From Epiperipatus broadwayi (lineage: Eukaryota; Onychophora; Udeonychophora; Euonychophora; Peripatidae), in the NCBI GenBank assembly GCA_028023455.1, contig JAQFVV010006220.1:9069916-9133915 (forward strand): DNA of 64,000 nucleotides, given 5' to 3'. Within the stretch, counting starts at the first letter, position 1; each line of letters starts with the position of its first letter. The position numbers and the translations under genes were made by a program. Below the pieces are notes generated by a model. It did not search any database, had not been told where the DNA came from, and saw only the letters and a list, made by a program, of their open reading frames with translations. Positions 49,089 through 61,788 of this stretch are shown piece by piece.

Positions 49089-51972
49089 AAGATAAAGATA
49101 AAAAATAAAAATTCTAAGTAATCTATTAATAGATTTAATTGAATTGCATTTTACAGATAATTCTATTGTAATTCAATTATTTTTTTTCTTTTTCTGAGCC
49201 AATGCAATATCTGGTAATTAATAAAAAATACAAAAAAGATAGTTTTTTAAAAAAATATTTAACTTTTTTACTGCATAACATGATTTCAATATATTCAATA
49301 AATCACATTCATTGTGAAGATATTAAGTGCATATATATATATATATAACCAAAAAAAACAATGATTACTTAGAGATGGAGCATTAAGTAGAATATAAAGT
49401 AATATTTTCATGAATGAATTTGAAAGAAGATAAATGGTAATATTAATAAACCAATGTTTTTATAAGTGATATATAGATGATTATTTAATAAAATTAATAA
49501 ACACATTAATAAATTTATAAAACATTTTAGTAAAATAGATAAAAAGACAAAATTCACAGTAGAACAAGAAATTAATTGAACACATTACAAAAATTAAAAT
49601 AGATGTATATAGAAAAAGATTTAATGAAAAAAAAGATTGGAATTCAAATATAAATAGTAAACAAAAGACTAATAGTCTTAGATTACAATGACTAGAATGC
49701 TTAATCATAGTTCTAATAAAAAATGTATAGTAAAAAATTTGAAAATTATAGAATTCAAATTGAATAATTAACCTCTGAAAATAATTAAATATTATGCAAA
49801 GAAAATACAAAATATGAAAATGAATAATTATTTATGCTTAAAAAAGAATACAAAATAAATTAGTAATAAAAAAAATCTATTATATAAGCATAAAAATAAA
49901 ATAAATCTTACAAAATTAATCATTGCTATGATTATGATATCATGACAAAGATACTAAAAACAGTCTAAGCATACTATATTAAGACTGTTTTACTGTTAAG
50001 ATTTTCTTACTTAACATCTCCAAGTAATTAAACATCAATTAAAATTATAGCAAAAACAAATACAATTTGAGTAGATTTTATAGTTACAAATAAAAAAAGA
50101 AAAAAAAAAAAATCTGCTAGAAAATGTTAACTAATTGAATATTAATGGTAATAACATTAAAAATGGTATAAAAGGTACTTGTAAAAATGTGGTAAATGTT
50201 AAAAAAAGACATTAAAAGCTGTGTGGGAACAACTAAGAATTTTATAGAAACAAGCATGATAAAAACAAATCAATTAACATGCTCACATCACATTTTTGAA
50301 AATATTACTAGTAAAATAATAGATTTTTATTAAGAATAGAGTGAAAAATAAAATAACTTATTTTAATTAAAAGGTCCAATCTCAGTTTCAATGCTAAAAA
50401 TGATTAAAAAAACTAGTATTAATTGCATGCATGTTTTAATCACCAGTGGAGCCAACATCCACATAAAGAAAACAAAAAACAAACTAATTAATGTTTCACA
50501 TTTTTTGTAAAAAGATCAGAAATATGAAAATAATGTAATTTATTTAGAAAACAAGCCTGAAAATAATATATTTAATGAATACACAATAACTGAAAAACAA
50601 ATACTTTCTTCAATAAGAATGTTAAATGCAAACTTTGTTTAAGAAATTAAATTAATGACGTGGCAAATATTAATTTAATTTCTTGCAGAATATTTGTACT
50701 GATGACATATTAAAAATAGTTGTTTTTCAATTATTGTTTGTTCAATAAATGTATTATTTTTAGATTTTCAGCAGATTATATTATTTGTTTTTGCTTTGTC
50801 ATTATTGAAAAAATTTCTGACTGAATATTTACAACAATTTTTTATTTACTAAAGATATTACTTTCTGGTTTGTTTTAAATTATATTATTTTAATGTTTTT
50901 GATTTTTTACAAGAAATATTAAACTTATTTATTAGTTTATTCTTATCATCTTTGGTGTGTATGGTGGCTACATCAATAGGTAAAGCATTATGCAAATAGT
51001 GACCAAAAACTTTTATATTAATCAATACTTTGCAGTAATGTACAGAATATGAACATCAATAAATTAGCTATAAAATATAATTTAAAAAATTAAATTAAAA
51101 TAAAGAATAATTAAAAGTATATTATAAAATAAATAATTTATTTATGTATATATAAATTATATAAAACAATTTTTTTTTTTAATTTTAATAGAAAAAACTA
51201 TTTTGCTGAAGCTAACTTTTATCATGTATCTTTTTGTCTATATATGACAGTTTTGCAGTTTTAACATTTTGGTTTTTTCCTTTTTAGCACTTTTTGTGAT
51301 TTGAGAGTGTGTCTAGTATTGATATTTTCAAAGACTTTGTGCACAGTATGGAGAAAGTGTTTTATCATGATGAAGTTTGTATGAAGAAATAGAAAAGTTC
51401 AAGGAAGGTTGCACAAATGTTTAGTTCTTTGAAGACAACAATATATTAGTAATTGCAGCTCAACCTAAAACATTTTTAAATGAGGAGATACAAAAGCTTG
51501 TTGGCAGATGAACAAAGTGTATTGGAAAAATAGAGTGCAGATAATTTTTGACTCATTCTAGTATATTTGTATTTATACAATGTTGTATTGGTATTTATAT
51601 ATCTTATGTGTGTAATGTTTAAATATTTTTTAATAATAGTTTAGTGAAGATTTTATTTAAGGTCCCAGAATGCATGTGTGTTAAAATATAATAATTATTA
51701 GGAGAAATTTATACAAAATTTAAATAATATTATATAAATAACACAATGTATAAGTTTTTTGCTTTTGTTTAAAGCCTTTCAACAAATAAAGTTGAACAAT
51801 TAAAAGGTGAGATTAACTAATAAAATTTGAAATTGCATTAAGTAAGTATAGGATTAACTTAATTTACTAAAAATATTGAATTAGATGCATTGTTAATGAA
51901 TGGAGAATCATATTTAAACATTAATTTTATACATATAAAGATACCATTATGCTATATATATATAATGTTAAT
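49089..51972. other. 2.9-kb very AT-rich spacer
   Basis: A 109-codon minus-strand frame at 49481-49810 is made mostly of Phe, Ile, Leu and Tyr and has no domain. (TA)n and poly(A/T) runs are frequent. Nothing else supported. Confidence 0.4.
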
Positions 51973-52096
51973 TAAGTAATATTTACTGAGGCTATAACCT
52001 CGAGAATATGCGTGTAAAAATGCGATAGTAGGGACCTCTACAGGTGTTTAACCACATGCATATTCTCGAAGTTATAGCCTCAGTAAATATTACTTA
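51973..52096. mobile_element. Short foldback element with a 40-bp near-perfect stem
   Basis: TAAGTAATATTTACTGAGGC, TATAACCTCGAGAATATGC on the left is the inverse of GCATATTCTCGAAGTTATA, GCCTCAGTAAATATTACTTA on the right, with only one or two mismatches. The 45-base loop reads in part GATAGTAGGGACCTCTACAG. The near-perfect arms suggest a young MITE. A hairpin RNA would be possible if it were transcribed. I cannot assign a family. Confidence 0.8.
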
Positions 52097-53560
52097 CGTA
52101 ATCAATGTGCGTTTAATAAATTTATAATTATAATGTTAATTAATTGAAAATTAATAAATTATTGAGTTAAACTGTGTAATTTAAATATATCAAGATAACG
52201 CAACGTTAACTATATATCACAGACTACATGATAAATCAGGCCAAGTTATGCAAAGCATATAAACATACACACACACACGACTAGCAAAAATGTTATATGT
52301 GGTATACTTTCCAAAGATAAAACAAATATTGTAATTTCATTTAATTAGTGATAGTTAAAACTAATTAAATCACTTTAGTAACATCATAAGTTTTTTTTTT
52401 AAATGACTCGAAACTTTTTTTTTTCTACTTTTGCAACATAAATGCTACGCTAATTCTATTTAATAACATAATAATAGCAATTAAAGTAAGATAGAAGAGT
52501 GCGAAAAGAATTATCGTAATGCTGATATAAAAAAGTGCAAAAATAACTCAATACCTAATTTTCCAAACGATTATATAATACAGCATAATAATACTTAAAG
52601 GTATTCAAAATTAAGCAGATATTTTATCTATTAATCTATTAAAACAATATTTCAGATTATTAAACTAGTAAATGAAATGAAATTAGTTTTTATTAAAAAC
52701 AAAAAATAGATGTCCGAAAATATTTGTTTTTTGTGTTATTTTCAAAATGTTAGTTTAAATATTTATTTTTTAAAATATACTCTTTCTATACATGTATTTA
52801 CCTATATGTGGCTAATGTGCGATCTATATTTTAAATATATAATTTGAATTAGATAACCTAATAAAAAAGAAGTTTATGACATCATAAGCATAGGCAACAG
52901 GTAGCTTGTAGGTCACTTATGAACCATATTCATGATTGCACCAGGATAATAAATTTTAAAGACATTTTTTACAACTGTTTTTTTGTTTTCATCAAATACA
53001 AACAACTTGTGACAATTCTGAGAAATCAGCAATAATTTTCTTTAAAAATAATTTCGTTTTAGTTCACTTCTTACAAATACTAAATGTAATGTTTGCAAAG
53101 AAAAATTTCACTAGTGTGGCCTGAATTATGAGTAACCTCTGCTCAAAAAAAAGTACTGATGCCTGTATTGTTTGCTAACGTATGTGTGTGTTTGAACATT
53201 TACTATTAGATTGGCTCCCCTTATAAAAATTGGAAAACATAAATGTTAATGGATTCATTTTATATTTGCAGAAGCTAATTGTGGCAATAAGGGAAAACAT
53301 ATATGAACAATGCTTGGATAAATTATTAATTATTAGTTCAATATTAATTAGTATTTATTATATAGTACATATATCATATTTAAATTCAGGCTCAGAGAAA
53401 TAAACCAATTAGTATTGAAATTATAAATCATTGTTACACAAAACATAGTTTCCTAGCAGACATTAATGAATTATCTTACCTTTAGTAATTACTGCTTAAA
53501 TTTAAGTAGATATAATCATTTATACTAAAGGCATATGTGTAACAAATTAACACAGTGGCA
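52097..53560. other. AT-rich spacer
   Basis: No element ends or coding motifs recognised. Confidence 0.4.
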
Positions 53561-53563
53561 AAA

Positions 53564-53640
53564 CTCTCCTCTGCAGTAGCTCCACTCAGTAATCAATGGA
53601 TGCAGAAATGATAATCATGTAATGTTTGATGGTGTAATAA
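53564..53640. mobile_element. Tiny family A remnant
   Basis: GGCAAAACTCTCCTCTGCAG, then CAGTAATCAATGGATGCAGAA matches the forward unit start, followed directly by TGATAATCATGTAATGTTTG, which is the reverse-unit end. The middle, including the ribozyme, is gone. Even this fragment keeps the inverted layout. Confidence 0.6.
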
Positions 53641-54142
53641 ATTAACTGAACTTAAGCCGTAATTATGATACAATATCCATGTAGCATAAGTATAAAAAAA
53701 ATATAAATAAATTTGCACATACTTCACTTCAGTATACTAGTTTTTGATTATAGAATTGCAATAATTAATGGTAAGTCAGCAAATTGCAGATGGTAAAAAG
53801 ATAGTTCAGATTAATATCATTATGGTAAAAGATGGTATGTCGATCAATTATTATTATAAATCATAATGAAATATATTGTGGGAGTTTTATAATATGTCTA
53901 TAAACAAAAGACAAGAAATTTAATTAGAAATAAAAAGAGACCAATCATATAACTACTAATAATTTTAAATTGATTAGGAGCATAATGGGCTTGAACTATT
54001 TTAGATAGTAAATAAAATTCCAGTTTTCAGAGAAGAATTTAAATATGCTTGGATTGGTGCTATTATTAACTCTATTTCAAAGAGATAAAATGTATAGTAT
54101 TAATTTTTTATATATTTAAAAAATAGTTACTTTGTATATCTT

Positions 54143-54334
54143 TAATAATAATAATCAGCCATTTTGCACATGCGCTTTGTAGATTTTTAACTGTAAATGA
54201 ATACTCTCACTTCCAAACCCAAGATAAAGTCTTTGGGAAAAGATAGACTTGTATTTGGAAGTGAGAGTATTCATTTATAGTTAAAAATATACAAAGCGCA
54301 TGTGCATTAGCTTAATGTCTGATTATTACTATTA
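54143..54334. mobile_element. Foldback element with long stem
   Basis: Outer words TAATAATAATAATCAG and CTGATTATTACTATTA pair. After a small asymmetric gap, GCACATGCGCTTTGTA, GTAAATGAATACTCTC and ACTTCCAAA pair with TTTGGAAGT, GAGAGTATTCATTTAT and TACAAAGCGCATGTGC. The main stem is about 52 bp with few mismatches. AAGTCTTT and AAGATAGACTT lie in the loop. It encodes nothing. MITE is the likely class. Confidence 0.75.
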
Positions 54335-57300
54335 CAGTTTATAAAAACATAGCACTATATAAAATAAATATCTCATGCATATATATCTTTTTTAGGAATT
54401 GAATCTTTTGATATTAAGCATTGACCCTATATCATTATCACCAACCAAGCAAAAAACTTTTAATTTTATTAAATTTTCTCTAATCCTCATTTATTTTCTT
54501 TTGGAACAAATATTTCTGGATTGAATTCTTGGTTTTAAAAAAAACTTACATTCAAAGATCAATTTTCTTTGGCAGAGTTTTTTTGTTTAAGTCTGATGCA
54601 TTCAATTCTTCTTTATTTTCTTCAATATTAAATTGTTTCACATGTTTAAATATGTTTTATTATTAGAGTCAATTTTACTGAAAAATAAAGATTCTATTTC
54701 TTCCATAGGAATATCTCTCAGCAACCTCTGCTTAAAATATGAAGTACTAAGTAATTTCTTACTATTAATATTATATCAATTTTGTGAATATTGTCATTCT
54801 ATGCATATAGAATATTATAAGAATTTATATTGGAGTGTTGTTTCCAAATACATTTATAACTTTTCAGCATTGTTATAGATTACACATTTACCAGTAAAGA
54901 AATCTACTGCCAGATACTCTAGTCTAGCGCTCTTAAATCAGCAATCTTGCCTGCCTTTTGTTTAAAGCATATATGAGCATTTGTTAAGTAGTATTAAATA
55001 TGTGAGATACTATACAGTTTTGTCTACTTCAAGATTAAGCTCATTACTTAATTCTTGGTATAGATTGCAATCTCTTTCTATCTAAAATAGCAAATTTAAA
55101 AAAAAATTGTCAATAGAATTTTATAGACACAGGAATTTTTTTTATTTGGTTGCATGGTTAGGATCTTTCGAGACATATTCATTGCTCATTAAGAAAAATA
55201 TTATGCTAGGTAGTTATGTAGTTTTTTTATAGATTCATTAATGATAGCTAAAAAACTTTAGTTGAGAGCAAAAATATTGGGAAATGGTATAATCAAATTT
55301 ATTTTTAATAATGGCATTGAGAAAGTACTGCTCAGTTTTTATATAAATGGAATACATTATATATAATGCACAGCCTTGTGATTTTTAAAATGACCGATCT
55401 TTCTTTAATATATGATTTACAGATACAGTCAATGTTATGTCTTTGCTAACAGAAATTCTAAATTTTTGAAATATTGTCATATGTCACATTTTTTCCAATG
55501 CTTTATTTAACTCTTCTTTAATTATACACACAACAATATTGTTTTTAATGTTTTTCTTAGTCTTCTTTTCTAATCTTTTTTGTTTTGTCATTTTATTTTT
55601 ATTTTGTTTTTTCTCAAGTAGAAAGGGCAACACCCATTTACAAGGGTCTTCAAATAAATAAAATAAAATATAATCATTTAAAATTCTTATAATAAATAAT
55701 TTATTAGCAAGTGATTATTATTGAATAATTTTTTTATAAAATAGAGGATGCAGTACAAAATTATATAATATATATTAATAAATACAAATTAATACATGTG
55801 GTTATTTGTAGAATTATGTGAGTTATTACCTAACTGAAAGGTCTTGGTTGGCTGAAATGCTTATTAGAAGTTATTAGCATGGATATTTCCCTCCAATATT
55901 AAAACTAGTAGCAAGAATGATTTGATTATTTCAAAATTTTGCTTCTCTCTCAATCATTATTTTTAGGAATAAAATATATAATACAATACTATTGTATAAA
56001 TTGCATATTGTTGTTGAATCGGTAATAAATTGAGAAGATGCCAATCTCTCGCATGCACCTACTGTTGCTTCCCAGACAGCCAATCAGATGTTAAGACAGC
56101 AGTCTGAAGCACATTCAAAGTTTGAACATAATGGGGTTTTAGAAAGTTTTAACTAGATTGGATATTTCATGTTTTAGTGCAAATTTGTTTTATAAGTTAC
56201 TGTTAAAATTTATGAATACTTGAACTTTTAACTAATAAAATAAATGAGTACACCCAAACTAAGTATTTTTAAGTTAAAGATGATTTAAATAAATATTATT
56301 CAGCCTATGTTTTTTATTGATAAAGTCAGAATTATCAATGTTAATATTGCATTGCATCTATTTGTTTTTGTTGTTTTTAATACTGAATATCTTGCAAAAA
56401 AAGATTAAAAAAAACAAATCCAAGTATTAATCCTGAAAATTTTAGCTAAAAACTAAATAAAAAAAAATTTAAATAATAAAATATGACTAATGGTTATTTA
56501 AGATTATAGCATTATGACTGCAACTTAATATGGGCCCTTCAAATCAAATAAACTTTAGTACCATCTTTTCTAATTGGAATAAGGAGATTTCAACTATTAA
56601 TATTATTTTAATATCATTTGAAATGCTTGTTGTCTTTTCCACTCTTCTTTTAAGCTTAGTTAATGATAAATTAGAAATTATGAACAAACAATAAAGTAAT
56701 AATTATGTTGGATGTTGAAATTTCTTTTCTTCCTTATTTTTTAAATGATTATCACTATATATCTTAGACTTATTGTTTTCTTTTGTTTTTCTAGTTTCTA
56801 TTAATGTAAATTTTTTTGATTTAACATTATTAAAACTGAAATTATTGTGAAAATTGTGTTTGAGGTCTGTTTTTTTAAAAATTCAATATGGTGCCTGCAA
56901 ACTCAACCAGTTAACTACTTGGCTTAGAACAGCTTGTCAATCGCACATCATAGCTGATTGGTTAAAATTTCATTTTCTTTTTAAAATTATGTAAAAACTT
57001 TAAGCATTGTGTCAACAGAAATATGAACATTCAATCCATTGTAAAAATATTTTATAAATGCCATCTTTTTGATTGAAATCAGAAGAAATTTATATTTTTT
57101 ATTATTTTTTTTTTTAAATAGGTGGATTTAATTTTTTCTATTTTGGTCAATTTTCTAGTTTACATGAAGTGATAAAGGCAAAAAATTGTAATCAGCCCGA
57201 TTATATAGTGAAAATGAATTAAAAATATGCTGGTCATTCACATTCAAGTCCTATAATGGGATGTGCAAATATAATCAAAGAATATGCATCGTAAGTAGAT

Positions 57301-59300
57301 TTTTACATTTTTTTTCATAATATTTTTAATTTATTTTAATTACTTGTTAAATTTGTATAATTTATTAATTTGTCTTTATTATAATAGTAACTTACAGTTA
57401 TTATTATTGGTCTAACATGTTTTATCTCTTAGGAAATTATTAATAAATATAATTTTTTATTTGACTATTTTATTATGTATACATATATATATATTATTTA
57501 TATATAAATTTGAGTTTTAAATAATACATACCTTAAGCTTTTGAGTAAAATGCCAGATTTGAAGTTAAGAATAAATACTTATATATTTTTTTATTTTATT
57601 ATTAAATCTTAATGTCAACGGAACAATTGATAGTTGAGTTAAGCATGAACTTGTAATAACACACGAGCAGATTGATTCGTTCTCTTGTTATTAAGGAGAA
57701 GAAAAGAAAATCATTTCTCTTTAAATAACTTTTTCTTTTATCAATACTACTGTTCAACAATTGGAATTTAAATATTAACTTATCCAAATTAAGATAATCT
57801 GTGGATTAAAAGTCTGCAAGGAAAATATTTTAATTTTCTATTAAATCTTAAAGGAATAGCAATATAAAAGAAAAGAACGTCTGTTTAAGTTTTTTGGAAA
57901 CTACGTTGTTTTAACACTTCCGTTATTCTTCGGATATATATAAATTTAAGATAATTATATATATATAGGATAAAACAATGCTTTGTATCGTAAAGGTTTC
58001 GAAACCAACCTTGCATGCTATTTTAAAATATTTTGAAATATTGGATATATAGAACGTCTAATGATAATAGAAAAATGAAGATTAAGAACATCTACATTCG
58101 AAGAATATTTATTTTATTTCACATTAATCAAATCATTGGATATTATTAACAGTTTATCGTTTAAGGATAAATAAAATCATCATTATACCAATGGATTAAT
58201 AATATACTTCGTAAAAGATCTTCATTAGGATGATGAACTATAGACTTCAATATCTACTCTCAACTCTATTACAAATAAGTTTTCTTTATTATTTATTTAT
58301 ATATATTATAATAATGCTTATATTATTTTAATATGTTTATTATTATTATTATCTTTATTTCAAATTTGGCATCGCATCTTTATATCTTAATAGGAAAATT
58401 ATATTTATTATTAAATATAATTAATTGAAAGCTTGACATAATTCATCAAATTAGATGAAGGATATAAAGAATAGTTATTATTTGACAGATATCTTAAACA
58501 GGATTATATTGTATTTACTACGTAATATTGTAAAAGTTTAATGTACTTTATTTATCAAAAATACATATAATATATAAGTTATACAATTGCAAATAGTACT
58601 TATATATTGGTAATTATGAAACATATAAATAAGAACGGTAAATAAATTAATAAGTTACATAAATTATTAATTTTTGAACCCAGATATTGTTTTTATATAT
58701 CTGTTAATTTAAACTATTTTCTTTAATTTTTGAAAGTTTATTATAGTATTGAGTTTTATCATAGGGTATTAAATAAAAATATTATTTATTAATATTTTTA
58801 AAATGATAAAATTCATCCGTATTTATTTATTAATATTTTATTATCTATTATATTATATTTTTTATTATTTATTAAATATTGATTTATTAACTTGATCTCT
58901 TTGTCTAATCATTATTGAATTATATTATATATATGCTAGTATTATAAATATCATATGAATATCAATTGTAATTAATGCTTATATAAAGGCATATAAATAA
59001 TAACTTGTTTTGGATTTTCCCTGAAGAGAGCTAATTGCAAATTCTCCATGAGTTTGAATATCGTGGCATAATGGTGACTGAAAGAGGGATGAAAGATGGA
59101 TGAACTAGTCTAAATTATATTTAAACTTATTTAAAGATTATTGAGCCAGCATAAAAAAGATAGATATAATCATGGACTTAGTATTTCATTGATTCATTTC
59201 TAGCATTCTACCTGAAGACCCAAAGTCCGATTGTAGTGAAATGCATATCCTCTTTCTAGGGAATTTAATCATCCCCATATATACAACTTATATTTTAAAT
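54335..59300. other. 5-kb region without a recognised gene
   Basis: Around 54600-55600 the minus strand yields several moderately long readable pieces in shifting frames, such as LLRDIPMEEIESLFFSKI and SARLEYLAVDFFTGKC, which may be an old element of a family I do not know. Near 56035-56150 the DNA is less AT-rich and contains AGCCAATCAGAT, a CCAAT-like box; an inverted one, GATTGGT, is near 56956. At 57290 ATCGTAAGT would be a strong splice donor. None of this is enough for a gene call. The 5' LTR of the gypsy element probably begins somewhere in the right part of this stretch. Confidence 0.35.
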
Positions 59301-59311
59301 ATAATCCATTT

Positions 59312-59640
59312 TGTTATATTTGGCAAACCTAACTATGAAGCATTAAGTTAATGATTTCCAAGCATTAAATATAATTGATTCTATTATATTTGGTATATCA
59401 ACTGGGATGATTAAATGCCATTCCGTTATATTTGGTGCCTCAACTAAGGCTATCAAATAGGTCATCCCATTATATTTGGCGACCCAAACATTTGGGGCTT
59501 CGATTAATTAAATCTCATACCCTGTAGACTGCCCATTATATTTGACACGCAACATTTTAGGCATTGAACATTTAAGTTCATCACAGGTATAAATTATATA
59601 CTATTACATATTTAGTATATTAACTGGGGCTTTGAATCAA
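59312..59640. repeat. Degenerate leader repeats, about six units
   Basis: Units start near 59312, 59382, 59424, 59468, 59534 and 59602. Each begins with a form of (C/T)(A/G)TTATATTTGG, continues with a CCCAAA- or TCAACT-like word and then GGGGCTT-, GGGATGA- or AAGGCTA-like sequence. Spacing varies from 42 to 70 bp. They lie just upstream of gag, and the fourth contains the probable primer-binding site. Confidence 0.65.
59477..59504 (+). promoter_or_regulatory. Probable primer-binding site of the Ty3/gypsy element
   Basis: TGGCGACCCAAAC, then ATTTGGGGCTTC resembles the TGGCGACC..A..GTGGGGC sequence found directly after the 5' LTR of many animal Ty3/gypsy elements, where a host tRNA primes minus-strand synthesis. 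It lies 541 bp upstream of the gag start. The 5' LTR should end just before it. I cannot delimit the LTR because the 3' copy is outside the window. Confidence 0.5.
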
Positions 59641-60017
59641 TGATTCTATATTATTACATATAGTGAAAAAGTCATGGATAGTTTAATTGATTATTCTTAG
59701 TAACAAGTATGTTGTTATGAAGATTCATATGGTGTTTATAATTACAAGATTAATATAAATAAAAAAATGATAATATATATAGTATGATTTAGAGAGATCA
59801 ATATTTAAATAACTAATTATTAAATTATGTTTTAAAGAAGAGTTGAGTGGGATAAAGTTTTTCTATAGACATAGATGTTTAAAAATACACACATAGATCA
59901 TTAGAACATCATAAGTATATATAAATAGCATGGGGTGGTAAAGAACTTTACGATATAATATTTTGAATATAAAAATATATAAACTTGTGTAATATTTGAA
60001 TTAAGTTAAAATTTGTT

Positions 60018-60617
60018 ATGCTTCGAAGTGGGAAAATGTTTTCAAACAAAGATATTGAATGCTGTAGTCAAATGCAAGATGATTTGCAAAGTGAACAAAG
60101 TGATGATAGTAATATTATAGAACAATCATCATTAGTACAAGCACCTGGGGGTTCTACAACCATAGTTGAATACCCTCAACAAACACAGAGTTTAGATCAA
60201 GTGTTATCTCAAACACCAAATATAGTTGATGAAGATTTAAATCAATCATCTACAATTGGAATTAGTCAATCATTTAATGTTGATACAATTCAGCAAATGT
60301 TACAAATGTTTATGACTAAAATGGACAGTAATAATCAAAAATTACTTGATAATATGAATAAAAAAATGGATGATAATATTAATAGTTTAAAAAGTGATTT
60401 GAAGGTTGAAATAACAGGAATTGAAAATAAACTATCTACAAAAATTCAACAATTGAATTTGAATGTGGATAATGTTAAAAAAGATAACATAGAAATTAAA
60501 CAAGCATTAAATGATCTAAAGAATGAAATTGATGAAAATAATTCAAAATGTCAACAGCGGTTTAGTGAGTTCCAAAGTGACATCATAGATAGATTAAATG
60601 TTAAATGTGATGTATAA
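60018..60617 (+). CDS. gag: Gag N-terminal part, coiled coil
   Basis: 199 codons starting MLRSGKMFSNKD. The first 80 residues are acidic and rich in Ser and Gln. From about residue 95 on, heptad-like spacing of Leu, Ile and Val among Asn, Lys and Glu indicates a coiled coil (for example KLLDNMNKKMDDNINSLKSD). This fits the long N-terminal region that precedes the capsid-like domain in several animal Ty3/gypsy Gag proteins. The frame stops at 60617. The next gag frame (+1) starts at 60598 inside its last codons and continues the same coiled-coil character, so the two were probably one protein before a one-base change. A programmed +1 shift at the overlap is the alternative. The ATG chosen is the first in the frame after the leader. 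Confidence 0.72.
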   Translation: MLRSGKMFSNKDIECCSQMQDDLQSEQSDDSNIIEQSSLVQAPGGSTTIVEYPQQTQSLDQVLSQTPNIVDEDLNQSSTIGISQSFNVDTIQQMLQMFMTKMDSNNQKLLDNMNKKMDDNINSLKSDLKVEITGIENKLSTKIQQLNLNVDNVKKDNIEIKQALNDLKNEIDENNSKCQQRFSEFQSDIIDRLNVKCDV

Positions 60618-61788
60618 AAATCAAGGAATTTTTAGGGAAGAAGTAAAGGAAGAACAAAATAAAATACGGAATGAAATCCAAGAAGATAGACAACAAATGC
60701 ACGCAAGAATAGATCAACTATCTATTAAACATAATAATGAGATAGAATCCCAGAATAATGTATTAGAGACTATTGATCATCAACTTAAAACTTTGGAAAA
60801 TAAAATGAATTCAATAGAAATTAATACAAATATAGATAAAAATGTATTGGAAAAATTAAGGGAAGATACTACTGAAACTTGGAATAGAGTAAATAAAATA
60901 AAAGAATCAACTGATAGTAGATTTTTAGTTATTGAAACACAAATATGTAAAAGAACACCAACTATAGAAATGCATCAGGTTGAAAATAATGTAAATACTT
61001 ATAGTTGTAATCAAGAACAAAATAATGGTGAAAAACATTTGGAGGTCATACAAAAAGATCCACAACAAGTAATTGACTCTGGTGATAGATCAAATTTTCA
61101 GTATCATATAATGCCTGAAGTTGAAAATTATCCTAGTAATTTTGAATTAAAAGGGTTAAACTTAAATACTTGTAGGATTAATCATGAAAATCAAACATCA
61201 ACTTCTCAGTTGAATGTTTTAGAAAAACAAAAGGTATACAACCATTCAATACCAAGTAGTACAATTAACCAATTTGTTAGGTTAAAAATATTCAAGGGAT
61301 CTCATAATGAATCTCCTATAGAACATATTAGAAGCCTTAATCTTTATTTTTCCGTTAACCGTAATTTATCAGAAGGAGAAAAAGTGATCATTGCATATAG
61401 TCACTTACAAGGAGATGCATTAATGTGGTGGGAGTCTTTATCACAAACTCCATCTACTTATATGGAATACCAAGAGTTATTAATTAAAAATTTTTGGAAT
61501 AGAGATAGACAAGAGGCTTTATTGTACCAAATATTCCAAGATAAGTATAAGCAGACACCTGGAGAAACCTTGACCAAATTCTTTCGCCGTCAAATAACAA
61601 AATTAAGAACACTTAATACTTATCATTTAAGTGAAGGCAAAATGATTAGAATAATAAAAAGAAATTTACCACTTAAAATAGAACAATCATTATTGTGTAC
61701 CAATATAACAAAAATAGAACAAATAGTAGAACTTTTAAATAGTATTGATATGAATCAAACTAATTTATCAATTAGATTACCTGATTAA
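60598..61788 (+). CDS. gag: Gag main part, coiled coil plus capsid-like domain
   Basis: 396 codons. Residues 1-125 continue the coiled coil. Residues 130-220 are a low-complexity linker. Residues about 225-375 are a retrotransposon Gag (capsid-like) domain: FVRLKIFKGSHNESPIEHI, GDALMWWESLSQTP at about 272, FWNRDRQEALLYQIF, and the helix TLTKFFRRQITKLRTL. In this family the domain forms the particle shell that packages the RNA. The ATG at 60598 is preceded in frame by TAA (60595-60597), so the ATG is the first possible start, although it may not be used if the protein was originally joined to the upstream frame. The frame ends at TAA 61786-61788, directly at a run of seven A. Confidence 0.8.
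   Translation: MLNVMYKNQGIFREEVKEEQNKIRNEIQEDRQQMHARIDQLSIKHNNEIESQNNVLETIDHQLKTLENKMNSIEINTNIDKNVLEKLREDTTETWNRVNKIKESTDSRFLVIETQICKRTPTIEMHQVENNVNTYSCNQEQNNGEKHLEVIQKDPQQVIDSGDRSNFQYHIMPEVENYPSNFELKGLNLNTCRINHENQTSTSQLNVLEKQKVYNHSIPSSTINQFVRLKIFKGSHNESPIEHIRSLNLYFSVNRNLSEGEKVIIAYSHLQGDALMWWESLSQTPSTYMEYQELLIKNFWNRDRQEALLYQIFQDKYKQTPGETLTKFFRRQITKLRTLNTYHLSEGKMIRIIKRNLPLKIEQSLLCTNITKIEQIVELLNSIDMNQTNLSIRLPD

Noticed and set aside
49481-49810. 109-codon minus-strand frame
   Set aside because: Composition is only what AT-rich DNA gives by chance, with no domain or context.
54400-55620. Decayed coding region on the minus strand
   Set aside because: Several readable peptide pieces exist, but none matches a family I know, so no gene was called.
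57190-57300. Possible host exon ending in ATCGTAAGT
   Set aside because: A good splice donor alone is common by chance. There is no convincing open frame, acceptor or neighbouring exon.
59210-59270. CTGAAGA followed by GTGAAATG upstream of gypsy as a hammerhead
   Set aside because: No pairing stem II connects the two blocks and helix I does not form; probably chance.
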